Assembly (NCBI RefSeq): GCF_028618435.1
Contig: NZ_JAQISW010000002.1
Span: 186,001 to 250,000, forward strand
Source: Bartonella sp. MM73XJBT.G
GTDB lineage: Bacteria > Pseudomonadota > Alphaproteobacteria > Rhizobiales > Rhizobiaceae
DNA: 64,000 bases
Reading direction: 5' to 3'
In this document: piece after piece, positions 11,135-19,431 of the stretch
How positions within the stretch are numbered: position 1 is the first letter of the stretch
Layout of the letters: each line of letters starts with the position of its first letter
Notes under the pieces: generated by a model
Told to the model about the DNA's origin: nothing
Database searches by the model: none
What the model saw: the letters and a program-made list of their open reading frames with translations, nothing else
Made by a program: the position numbers and the translations under genes

Positions 11135-11202
11135 CAGAAACAGAAATAAACTGTTTTTCTCCGGATCAGGTAGCGCGTACCGGAGTAACAGTTTCTGTTT
11201 TG
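11135..11202. ncRNA. Possible structured RNA element (long hairpin)
   Basis: Within a 1.08 kb gene-free spacer (10272-11354) lies one locally GC-richer block able to fold into a long hairpin. The inner stem is CTCCGG (11159-11164) with CCGGAG (11180-11185). The outer arms pair AACAGAAA/ACTG (11139-11153) with CAGT/TTTCTGTT (11189-11199). A T-containing stretch follows on the plus strand. I do not recognise an RNA family. It could be a small RNA, a transcript end or a protein-binding site. The rest of the spacer shows nothing. Confidence 0.3.
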
Positions 11203-11354
11203 CATGATAATTACAAAAAGAATATATGCCCCGTAAAATAATACCTTTACGTTTTAAGATAGTGCAATTTTATATTTTGGGAAGATATTTCTAATTTTAT
11301 TTTTTGAGTAAAATTTGTAAGTAAAAAATAAAACACTATATTGAGATGAATGTT

Positions 11355-12473
11355 TTAGCGTCCTTGTGCCCATAGAGCACGCGTTTCAGCGCAAAAATCA
11401 GCATAACAGCCCTCTTCAATGGCATCACGAATTCCTTGCATCAATTGTTGGTAATAAAAAAGATTATTCCAGGTCAACAACATACCACCAAGAGATTCAC
11501 CAGATTTGATCAAATGATGTAAATAAGCGCAACTATAATCATTTGCTGCTGGACAAAGTGACTGTGGATCAAGAGGATGGGGATCTTCTGCATAACGCGC
11601 ATTCCGTAAATTAATTCTACCAAAGCGTGTAAAAGCTAAACCATGACGTCCTGCACGTGTTGGCATAACACAATCAAACATATCAATACCACGCGCAACA
11701 CTTTGTAAAATATCATCAGGTGTCCCTACTCCCATAAGATAGCGCGGTTTATCCTCTGGCAAAATCGGACAAGTCGTATCCAACACTGCTGTCATAACAT
11801 TCTGCGGCTCACCAACAGCAAGACCTCCAATCGCGTACCCTTTTAAATCCATTTCTTTTAATGCTTGAGCAGAACGTTCACGCAGTTCCATATTATCACC
11901 CCCTTGAACAATCCCAAACAATGCTTTATCTGGCTGTTTCCCAAAAGCTGTTTTACAACGTTGTGCCCACCGCAATGAAAGTTCCATAGCTTCTTCCATC
12001 TCTTTTTCACTTGCGGGTAAAGCAATACATTGATCCAACTGCATCTGAATATCCGCATCAAGAAGTCCTTGAATTTCGATAGAACGCTCTGGACTCATTT
12101 CATAGTAGGCTCCATTAACATAAGAGCGAAAAATCACACCTTGTTCGTTAATTTTACGGATGCCCGCCAATGACATAACCTGAAAACCACCAGAATCGGT
12201 TAAAATAGGTCCATTCCAGCGCGAAAATTTATGTAATCCCCCCAAACGGGCAACACGTTCAGCTCCTGGACGCAACATTAAATGATAAGTATTCCCCAAA
12301 ATAATATCCGCCCCAAGATCACGTACTTGATCCATATACATAGCCTTAATGGTTCCTGCCGTCCCCACAGGCATAAAAGCAGGTGTGCGAACACACCCAC
12401 GTCCAGTAATAATTTCGCCTCGACGAGCACATCCATCTTGAGCAATTTTTCTATAATGAAATGTCTTTATCAT
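11355..12473 (-). CDS. tgt: tRNA-guanine transglycosylase, zinc site lost
   Basis: Exchanges guanine 34 in GUN-anticodon tRNAs for preQ1 (bacteria) or queuine (salvage types). 372 residues from the ATG at 12473; the GTG just before it is a less likely start. The catalytic aspartates are present in ILTDSGGFQ (Asp93) and MFDCVMPTRAGRHG (Asp267), as are the base pocket GGLAVGE and Cys149 in MQLDQC. The zinc site is unusual. In Zymomonas TGT the ligands are CxCxxC plus a His. Here the matching stretch reads SLCPAANDYSCAYLHH, so the three Cys positions are Ser305, Cys307 and Ala310, and the His position is Asn336 in LLTWNNLF. Only one ligand remains. The fold and the rest of the sequence are well conserved, so the protein is probably functional. 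Confidence 0.93.
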   Translation of the reverse strand: MIKTFHYRKIAQDGCARRGEIITGRGCVRTPAFMPVGTAGTIKAMYMDQVRDLGADIILGNTYHLMLRPGAERVARLGGLHKFSRWNGPILTDSGGFQVMSLAGIRKINEQGVIFRSYVNGAYYEMSPERSIEIQGLLDADIQMQLDQCIALPASEKEMEEAMELSLRWAQRCKTAFGKQPDKALFGIVQGGDNMELRERSAQALKEMDLKGYAIGGLAVGEPQNVMTAVLDTTCPILPEDKPRYLMGVGTPDDILQSVARGIDMFDCVMPTRAGRHGLAFTRFGRINLRNARYAEDPHPLDPQSLCPAANDYSCAYLHHLIKSGESLGGMLLTWNNLFYYQQLMQGIRDAIEEGCYADFCAETRALWAQGR

Positions 12474-13165
12474 CACTCTTATTTTCTTGATTTGATTTCA
12501 TCAATACATACTTCTATAGAAAGAAAAAATATCTCCCTTACGAGCATTGCCATAAATTTTTATGAATTAATTTTTGATTCGCTTAAACCAGTATAAAAAG
12601 ATAAACGAGATAAAAGAATATTTACTATCAAGAAACCACCATAATAAAGAAATAATCTAGCTCCAGAAAAATAATAAATATCGATACTTAACGTACCAAA
12701 CCTTAATAGAACTATGAAATTACTATCTCAATAATCTCATCTTTACGTACTTTCATAAGCGATGTTTTTGTAAGAATAGAAAAAATTTTAATCACATTTA
12801 CTTTCGATATTTTTACTTTGAAAGATAATTTTTTACATATTATACAACATATTAATTTATAAAGATAATTTACTTTTTACATATTGTAATGAAAGGCCCA
12901 AATAGCGTAAGTTTCTCTTATTTCAAACCTATACCATATTGAATTACCCAAAATCATTTACTTATACGTTATAAACGACTAGGCCATGTGGAATGAAACT
13001 GTACAAGAAAAGACTAAAAAATACTTCTTGTGAGACTCTCAAGTGCCAAAAGCTGTCTCAACCTTAGGGTCTAGCACTGTGGTCTAATGGCGCCAGTTTG
13101 CTCTTTTATTAAACTATTAAGCATAAAAATGGTGTAGCTTAATGAATTTTATATGATTCATAGGG
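12474..13165. other. Spacer upstream of tgt, no supportable gene
   Basis: About 690 bp with no convincing coding frame. AT-rich and low in complexity, it leads into the decayed region that follows. Confidence 0.5.
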
Positions 13166-13364
13166 GTTTTACCGTGAGACCATTCAAGAAATGAACTTGG
13201 ATGTGCTAAGAGATGTTTTTTTAAAACAAAAGCGTAAATATGCAACACAAGTGTAACAGTTTAAAGCATTTCTCCATAAAAAACGAAAGCGTAAGGCCAT
13301 GCATAATCTTTATCATTTAAAAGATACTGCCTTAAATGATTTTGAAAAAGTAAATCTGAATTAA
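13166..13364 (+). pseudogene. Broken reading frame of unknown origin
   Basis: A frame with protein-like composition starts around FYRETIQEMNLDVLRDVF, meets an in-frame TAA after KYATQV, and continues as QFKAFLHKKRKRKAMHN to a second stop at 13362-13364. The single internal stop and charged, helix-like composition suggest a decayed gene. I do not recognise the family. It lies just before the integrase-like remnant in a shifted frame and could be part of the same lost element. Confidence 0.3.
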
Positions 13365-13383
13365 AAAGGAAATGGTAAGATTA

Positions 13384-13723
13384 ATTTTTGTGTTTGCTTT
13401 TACGTCTTTATGTTCTTTCCAAATTAGGTCATCTTCCTATTTTAGAGATTACGCCAATAAGGATATACACAATACGCTCATACTTTCACCTTGTATATGA
13501 ACACTGAAACAGCCAAGCTCTTATCCATCACAATATATATTTCAAACATGCTGCTGCATTAGGATTAGATTTTTCTATACAAACAGCAACAAAAGCACGT
13601 TCTTTTTTCAGAACAGGAGCAAAACCATTAGGAGACCAGCAATTGATCGAAGAGGAGTGTTGTTTTTTTTATAAAACACTTTGCCCCCCCCTAAAACAAC
13701 TGGCTTTGCATTTTTTATCCTGA
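13384..13723 (+). pseudogene. Remnant of a tyrosine integrase
   Basis: One frame reads LSKLGHLPILEITPIRIYTIR, then a stop, then IYFKHAAALGLDFSIQTATKA and GAKPLGDQQLIEEE to a stop at 13721. The pieces LGHLPILEITP...I and CLKHAAALGLD-like resemble, from memory, the core-binding (SAM-like) domain of P4-type phage integrases. No catalytic domain with the R..HxxR..Y set remains. No start codon or ribosome site is visible. I read it as the fossil of a mobile element between tgt and ppiB; a profile search would decide. Confidence 0.4.
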
Positions 13724-13908
13724 CAGCTTTTTGTACAAATCCTTGGCGCCAATTCTTGTAGATCAGATTGAAAGAAATAATGGAGAGTTCTTAGCTTAAA
13801 AATGCAAAAGAAAAGCATGATACTACAAAAAAAATTCACATACCCTTATTGATCAGAAAAGAGTATTTTCTTTCAGACAGTTTATAATTGAAACGCATAT
13901 GATTTATA

Positions 13909-14424
13909 CTATTCTGCATCAGCAGCAATAACAGCTTTGGTAATTGTATCAGGATCATCGACAACAGGTTCACCGCGCTTAATTTTATCAACATTTTCCA
14001 TACCCTCAACGACTTTCCCCCATATGGAATATTGACGATCAAGCCACGGAGCATCTGCAAAACAAATAAAAAACTGCGAATTAGCGGAATTTGGATTCTG
14101 ACTCCGCGCCATAGAAACTGTACCACGCTTATGAGAAAGATTTGAAAACTCTGCGGCTAAATCTGGTTTTTCTGAACCACCCATCCCCGCACGTGATAAA
14201 TTAAATTTTTCACCATCCTTCTTTCCAAACTGCACATCACCAGTCTGCGCCATAAAACCATCAATAACGCGATGGAAAATAACATTATCATAAGCACCTT
14301 CACGAACAAGTTCTTTAATACGTGTAACATGGCCAGGCGCTAAACCAGCAAAAAGTTCAATAACAACTCTGCCTTTCGTCGTGTCAAGAATTAAGATATT
14401 TTCTGGATTTTTATTCTCAACCAT
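13909..14424 (-). CDS. ppiB: Cytoplasmic peptidyl-prolyl cis-trans isomerase (cyclophilin)
   Basis: Cyclophilin-type foldase, 171 residues, no signal peptide. Core motifs NVIFHRVIDGFMAQTGD (catalytic Arg), KRGTVSMARSQNPNSANSQF and FFICFADAPWLDRQYSIWG are all present. It lies 17 bp downstream of ppiA on the same strand and is the last gene of a ppiA-ppiB pair. The symbol follows the usual convention of the cytoplasmic form. Confidence 0.93.
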   Translation of the reverse strand: MVENKNPENILILDTTKGRVVIELFAGLAPGHVTRIKELVREGAYDNVIFHRVIDGFMAQTGDVQFGKKDGEKFNLSRAGMGGSEKPDLAAEFSNLSHKRGTVSMARSQNPNSANSQFFICFADAPWLDRQYSIWGKVVEGMENVDKIKRGEPVVDDPDTITKAVIAADAE

Positions 14425-14441
14425 ATGAAAACTCCTTTGAT

Positions 14442-15044
14442 TTATCTTTCAATTTGTAAAGTAGCAGCATGAATAACATCAGGATTTGTTACAGATCCAT
14501 TATTACTTGCAGTCCCTTTTTTAATTTTATCAACAATATCCATCCCCTGTATGACTTCTCCAACAATCGTATATTGACCATTTAAAAAAGGAGCATCATC
14601 AAAACAAATGAAGAATTGAGAATTAGCAGAATTTTGATCTTGTGAACGAGCCATCCCAACAGTACCGCGCTTAAACGACTGCTTTGAAAATTCAGCCGGT
14701 ATATTGGGATAACTTGAACCTCCCATACCAACGCGTTTCAGATCAAAACTTTTACTGCCTTTTTTTCCAAACTTTACATCACCAGTTTGTGCCATAAAGC
14801 CAGGAATAACGCGATGAAACACAACATTATTATAAGCTCCCTCTTCTGCTAGTTTTTTGATTTGCTCAACATGTTTTGGCGCCAAATCAGGACGCAGACG
14901 AATAAAAACATCACCGTCTTTGAGAGATAAAACAAGCAGGCTTGCATCATTTGCTGGGTTTGCTGAGCTAAAATTATCAGCAACAGCGCGCAATGAAAAA
15001 AAACAAAATACACATATCAAAACGGCAAAGAATCTACGAGACAC
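14442..15044 (-). CDS. ppiA: Exported peptidyl-prolyl cis-trans isomerase
   Basis: Cyclophilin of 200 residues with an N-terminal signal peptide (MSRRFFAVLICVFCFFSL, then RAVA before the mature part), so it acts in the periplasm. Motifs NVVFHRVIPGFMAQTGD and ARSQDQNSANSQFFICF parallel ppiB, to which it is clearly related by duplication. Start is GTG with no good alternative, because the signal peptide begins there. coaD lies 12 bp upstream, so coaD-ppiA-ppiB probably form one transcript. Confidence 0.92.
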   Translation of the reverse strand: MSRRFFAVLICVFCFFSLRAVADNFSSANPANDASLLVLSLKDGDVFIRLRPDLAPKHVEQIKKLAEEGAYNNVVFHRVIPGFMAQTGDVKFGKKGSKSFDLKRVGMGGSSYPNIPAEFSKQSFKRGTVGMARSQDQNSANSQFFICFDDAPFLNGQYTIVGEVIQGMDIVDKIKKGTASNNGSVTNPDVIHAATLQIER

Positions 15045-15056
15045 AATTATTCACCC

Positions 15057-15554
15057 TTATAAAGACTGGAATTTCAAACGTAAAGCTTGTGCAATATTGA
15101 GCGGAACAAATGGTGTCACATCCCCTCCCATAGAGGCAACTTGACGGACCAATGTAGATGTTATCGCACGTCCAGAAACGCTTGCCGGCAAAAAAACAGT
15201 TTGCAATTCAGGGGCCATAACAGCATTCATCCCTGCCATTTGCATTTCATAATCAAGATCAGTACCATCACGCAACCCACGAATGAGAAATGAAGCACCA
15301 ACTTCACGCGCCTTTTCAATGAGAAGGTTATCAAATGAAAGAACCTGCAACCGATCAGAATCTGTACCAAACAAATCTTTCCCTACCTGCGTAATAAAAC
15401 CAACGCGCTCTTCAAAACTAAAAAGTGTTTTTTTGCTCGCCTGTAATCCTATAGCAACGACCACCTTATCAGCTAACACAAAACACCCTTTCAAAATATC
15501 AAGATGACCGTTTGTAAGAGGATCAAAAGAACCTGCATAAAAAGCAATTTTCAT
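15057..15554 (-). CDS. coaD: Phosphopantetheine adenylyltransferase
   Basis: Fourth step of coenzyme A synthesis: 4'-phosphopantetheine plus ATP gives dephospho-CoA. 165 residues, the family's normal length. The nucleotidyltransferase signature [15 protein letters not shown] (TxGH) opens the protein; [15 protein letters not shown] and the C-terminal SSTLVRQ-like [11 protein letters not shown] follow. It lies 25 bp downstream of gyrA, an order common in Rhizobiales (gyrA-coaD-ppi). Confidence 0.96.
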   Translation of the reverse strand: MKIAFYAGSFDPLTNGHLDILKGCFVLADKVVVAIGLQASKKTLFSFEERVGFITQVGKDLFGTDSDRLQVLSFDNLLIEKAREVGASFLIRGLRDGTDLDYEMQMAGMNAVMAPELQTVFLPASVSGRAITSTLVRQVASMGGDVTPFVPLNIAQALRLKFQSL

Positions 15555-15579
15555 AGATTGTACTCCACCCTCTTCAAAA

Positions 15580-18363
15580 TTACTTTTCTTCGCTCATATC
15601 AACTGTATCAGAATGATTCTCACTTTCATCCTCTAATGAGCGCGTTTCATCTTCAGGTTCAGAAATACGCTCAACCGATACGACTCTTTCACCTTCAGCT
15701 GTATTAAAAATTGTCACCCCCTTAGTTGAGCGCCCTGCCATACGAATTCCCTCAACAGGGACGCGAATTAGCTGTCCCCCATCTGATACCAACATAATTT
15801 GATCTTGCGCCTTCACCGGAAAAGCCGCTACTAATTTACCAATTTCAGCAGTTTTAGATGGATCTGTTGCACGAATTCCTTTTCCACCACGTCCCGAAAT
15901 CCGGAACTCATAAGAAGAAGAGCGTTTACCATAACCAAACTCACTCACGGTTAACAGCATCTGTTCGCGTGCATGGAGTTCTGTGTAGCGCTCCTCTGTT
16001 AACTCTGTCTCAGTACCCCCATCTTCTTCATCAAGAATGACAATATCTTCAATATCAGCATCTGAACCAGCAGCACGGCGTTCATTTATCACACGTTTAA
16101 TATATGTAGAACGCTCAATGGACGTCGCTTCAACATGCTCTAAAATTGTCATCGAAATAACTTTATCGCCTTTAGCCAAATTGATACCACGAACCCCTAC
16201 AGAATTACGCCCCGCAAAGACACGAACATCCACAACTGGAAAACGAATACATTGCCCATTCGCTGTTGTGAGAACCACATCATCATGTTCTGTACAGGTT
16301 TCAACAGAAAGAATTTCATCTTCTTCATCAAGTTTCATGGCAATTTTACCATTACGATTAACTTGAATAAAATCTGATAACTTATTACGGCGCACAGTCC
16401 CACGTGTTGTCGCAAACATGATATCCAGCGCACTCCAGCTTTCTTCATCTTCAGGCAAAGGCATAATAGTTGTAATACGCTCACCTTGTTGTAAGGGAAG
16501 CATATTGATCAAAGCCCGCCCACGCGATTGTGGTGTCCCCAGTGGTAGTCGCCAAACTTTTTCCTTATAAACAATCCCACGTGATGAAAAGAAAAGAACT
16601 GGAGTATGTGTATTAGCGACAAATAAACGTGTTACAAAATCCTCATCTTTCGTCGACATACCAGAACGCCCCTTACCGCCACGACGCTGTGCACGATAGG
16701 TATTAAGAGGGACGCGCTTAATATAACCACTATGGCTCACCGTTACCACCATATCCTCTGGTGCGATCAGATCTTCACTCTCCATCTCAGCGCTACCAAA
16801 ACCAAAGACGGTACGTCGCGGCGTTGCAAATTCCTCACGAAGAGCACTCAACTCGTCTTTAACAATACCCATAATGCGTACACGCGATGCCAAAATATCA
16901 AGATAATCAGCAATATCCACGCCAATTTTATTCAATTCATCAGCAATTTCATCACGCCCAAGGGCTGTCAACCGTTGCAAACGCAATTCTAAAATAGCAC
17001 GCGCCTGCTCTTCAGAAAGATTATAAGTACTATCCTCATGAATAATATGACGAGGATCATCAATAAGTTTAATCAAAGGTGCTACATCCGCAGCAGGCCA
17101 GCGTCGCTCCATTAATTGTGTACGTGCTGTCTGTGGATCAGGTGCTTTCCGAATAAGCGCTATGATTTCATCAATATTAGCAACCGCAAGGGCAAGACCA
17201 ACCAAAACATGGGCCCGTTCACGGGCTTTACGCAAAAGATATTTTGTTCGCCGACTAACAACCTCTTCACGGAAAGAAACAAATGCACGAAGCATATCAA
17301 GCAACGTCATTTGTTCAGGTTTTCCCCCATTCAACGCAACCATATTACAACCAAAAGAAGTTTGCAGCGGCGTATAACGATATAATTGGTTTAAAACAAT
17401 TTCCGCAACAACATCTTTCTTCAACTCAATAACAACACGATATCCATCACGATCAGATTCGTCACGCAAATCAGAAATTCCTTCAATGCGTTTATCGCGC
17501 ACCAATTCGGCCATTTTTTCAATCATTGTTGCTTTGTTAACTTGATAAGGAATTTCACTCACAATAATTGCCTGTCGACCACTGCGAATTTCTTCAATAT
17601 CAACTTTAGCACGCATAATAATCGAGCCACGCCCTGTTTCATAAGCTGAACGGACACCAGAATGCCCGAGGATAATTCCCCCTGTAGGGAAATCTGGACC
17701 AGGAATAATTTCAATTATTTGATCAAGTGTGATATTGGGATTATCAATTAGGGCGATACAACCATTAACAACTTCGCCAAGATTATGGGGTGGAATATTG
17801 GTTGCCATTCCCACAGCAATGCCCCCTGACCCGTTAACCAAAAGATTAGGGAAGCGCGCTGGTAAAACAACCGGTTCACATTCACGCCCATCATAATTAT
17901 CCTGAAAATCAACCGTATCTTTATCAATATCAGCTAAAAGCGCTTCTGAGACTTTTTCTAAACGACACTCAGTATAGCGCATTGCCGCTGGTGGATCACC
18001 ATCAACAGAACCAAAATTCCCCTGACCATCGATCAACGGATTTCTCAAGGAGAAGTCCTGTGCCATACGCACCAAAGCATCATAAATAGAAGCGTCACCA
18101 TGGGGATGGAATTTTCCCATAACCTCCCCAACAACACCAGCAGACTTACGATACGGCTTATTAAAAACAAGCCCCATCTCATTCATAGCATGAAGGATAC
18201 GTCGATGAACAGGTTTAAGACCATCACGGACATCAGGGAGTGCACGTGAAACAATGACACTCATCGCATAATCGAGATAAGAACGTTGCATTTCATCAAT
18301 TATGCTGATTGGTTCAATACCAGTCAGCACATCACGTTCTGGTTGTGGAGTAAGATCAGTCAC
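15580..18363 (-). CDS. gyrA: DNA gyrase subunit A
   Basis: Breakage-reunion subunit of gyrase, 927 residues, partner of GyrB in introducing negative supercoils. The catalytic tyrosine is Tyr130 in AAMRYTE (E. coli Tyr122). The quinolone-resistance region reads [17 protein letters not shown]. With the same offset of 8, the E. coli Ser83 position is Ala91 and Asp87 is Asp95. The C-terminal domain contains repeated beta-pinwheel blades with [16 protein letters not shown] and a GyrA-box-like [10 protein letters not shown]. An acidic tail ends the protein. Start is GTG (read MTDLTPQ). An insertion rich in acidic residues ([14 protein letters not shown]) near residue 770 is typical of alphaproteobacteria. 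Confidence 0.98.
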   Translation of the reverse strand: MTDLTPQPERDVLTGIEPISIIDEMQRSYLDYAMSVIVSRALPDVRDGLKPVHRRILHAMNEMGLVFNKPYRKSAGVVGEVMGKFHPHGDASIYDALVRMAQDFSLRNPLIDGQGNFGSVDGDPPAAMRYTECRLEKVSEALLADIDKDTVDFQDNYDGRECEPVVLPARFPNLLVNGSGGIAVGMATNIPPHNLGEVVNGCIALIDNPNITLDQIIEIIPGPDFPTGGIILGHSGVRSAYETGRGSIIMRAKVDIEEIRSGRQAIIVSEIPYQVNKATMIEKMAELVRDKRIEGISDLRDESDRDGYRVVIELKKDVVAEIVLNQLYRYTPLQTSFGCNMVALNGGKPEQMTLLDMLRAFVSFREEVVSRRTKYLLRKARERAHVLVGLALAVANIDEIIALIRKAPDPQTARTQLMERRWPAADVAPLIKLIDDPRHIIHEDSTYNLSEEQARAILELRLQRLTALGRDEIADELNKIGVDIADYLDILASRVRIMGIVKDELSALREEFATPRRTVFGFGSAEMESEDLIAPEDMVVTVSHSGYIKRVPLNTYRAQRRGGKGRSGMSTKDEDFVTRLFVANTHTPVLFFSSRGIVYKEKVWRLPLGTPQSRGRALINMLPLQQGERITTIMPLPEDEESWSALDIMFATTRGTVRRNKLSDFIQVNRNGKIAMKLDEEDEILSVETCTEHDDVVLTTANGQCIRFPVVDVRVFAGRNSVGVRGINLAKGDKVISMTILEHVEATSIERSTYIKRVINERRAAGSDADIEDIVILDEEDGGTETELTEERYTELHAREQMLLTVSEFGYGKRSSSYEFRISGRGGKGIRATDPSKTAEIGKLVAAFPVKAQDQIMLVSDGGQLIRVPVEGIRMAGRSTKGVTIFNTAEGERVVSVERISEPEDETRSLEDESENHSDTVDMSEEK

Positions 18364-18593
18364 AATTTCAAAACTTTCAAAAAAGAATCATTTTACTTTG
18401 TTTATATCGAAAAATACACCCAAATGCTAATCTCTCTCCCATAACAAAGGAGAAATTTAACAATATTTTTCAAGATGTTATTAATTCCTAATAAAAATTA
18501 TCAATAACAATAAACAGCTTCCACTTCGCTAAACTTCAAAAATCTGAAACAAACAAACCATAAAGAACGTGTAATACTGTCTTGTAAAGACTC

Positions 18594-19100
18594 TTAGAAA
18601 GGTACATCGTCATCTAATTTATGAGAAAAACTTTCTCCCACTTTGCTATCAGTTTGACCAAAAGTATTTTTCTGATTTGCGTTAGTATCTGTAAAACCCC
18701 CACTGTAACTGCCTCCTTGACCGGCACCTTGCTCCCCACCAGCTCCCCCACGCCCATCAAGCATTTGTAATTCCCCACGGTATTTTTGCAAAACAACCTC
18801 TGTTGTATAACGATCATTTCCATTTTGATCTTGCCATTTCCGTGTCTGTAACTGCCCCTCGATATAAATTTTACTGCCTTTTTTTAAATATTGCTCTGCA
18901 ATTTTGATAAGATTCTCATTAAAAATAACAATATTATGCCACTCGGTGCGTTCTTTTCGTTCATTTGTATTCCGATCACGCCAACTTTCCGAAGTAGCAA
19001 TACGCAAATTTGCCACTTGATCTCCAGAATTCAAACGGCGGATTTCGGGATCTGACCCGAGATTACCAATCAAAATAACTTTATTAAGGCTACCAGCCAT
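18594..19100 (-). CDS. ssb: Single-stranded DNA-binding protein
   Basis: 168 residues. An N-terminal OB fold (about residues 1-110; [45 protein letters not shown]) is followed by a Gly/Gln-rich flexible linker and the acidic tip DDDVPF, which binds partner repair and replication proteins. It is divergent from uvrA, a classic bacterial arrangement. No clear alphaproteobacterial SOS box (GTTC-N7-GTTC) was found in the 330-bp gap. The gap instead contains a broken copy of part of ssb. Confidence 0.97.
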   Translation of the reverse strand: MAGSLNKVILIGNLGSDPEIRRLNSGDQVANLRIATSESWRDRNTNERKERTEWHNIVIFNENLIKIAEQYLKKGSKIYIEGQLQTRKWQDQNGNDRYTTEVVLQKYRGELQMLDGRGGAGGEQGAGQGGSYSGGFTDTNANQKNTFGQTDSKVGESFSHKLDDDVPF

Positions 19101-19136
19101 CGCATAAACTCCAAAATTTTAATTCGTAAAACACTG

Positions 19137-19226
19137 TTATAGAACAGTTATAACCATCTTGACCTTCAATTTACACGTTTGCAATTGACCTTCAATATGG
19201 ATATTGCTACCCTTTCCCAACATTGG
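19137..19226 (-). pseudogene. Partial duplicate of ssb
   Basis: On the minus strand, 36 bp upstream of ssb, a fragment reads LGKGSNIHIEGQLQTCK. This matches SSB residues around [17 protein letters not shown] at both protein and DNA level. The similarity then continues out of frame (a DNA stretch like caagat-gg-ttata). No OB-fold N-terminus and no acidic tail accompany it. It is a decayed tandem copy, not a functional gene. Confidence 0.7.
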
Positions 19227-19431
19227 ATCCAATGTAATTATAACAAAATATGATAACAACGCATAGTTTATTCCATCAATAGAGAATAAAAAGCTGCTCA
19301 TTTGTGTTTTCTTTTCATAAAACTTATACTTTCTTTTTGCGTTAAGGCAGTTAAGCACGTTTTAATTCTAAAAAAACAGTTTTATGCCATTTCAGAGGCT
19401 TAATTTCTGTCACATATGCCAAGGATAAAAG

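Noticed and set aside
10900-11354. Known structural RNA (SRP RNA, 6S RNA, tmRNA or a Bartonella regulatory transcript)
   Set aside because: None of the conserved sequence marks of these RNAs is present, and no helix-turn-helix gene follows as in the Bartonella regulatory transcripts.
12282-12596. 104-codon plus-strand frame overlapping the tgt start region
   Set aside because: Mostly antisense to tgt codons; Ser/His-rich composition, no homology.
19101-19431. Possible LexA/SOS box between ssb and uvrA
   Set aside because: No GTTC-N7-GTTC or its complement could be found by eye; only scattered half-sites.
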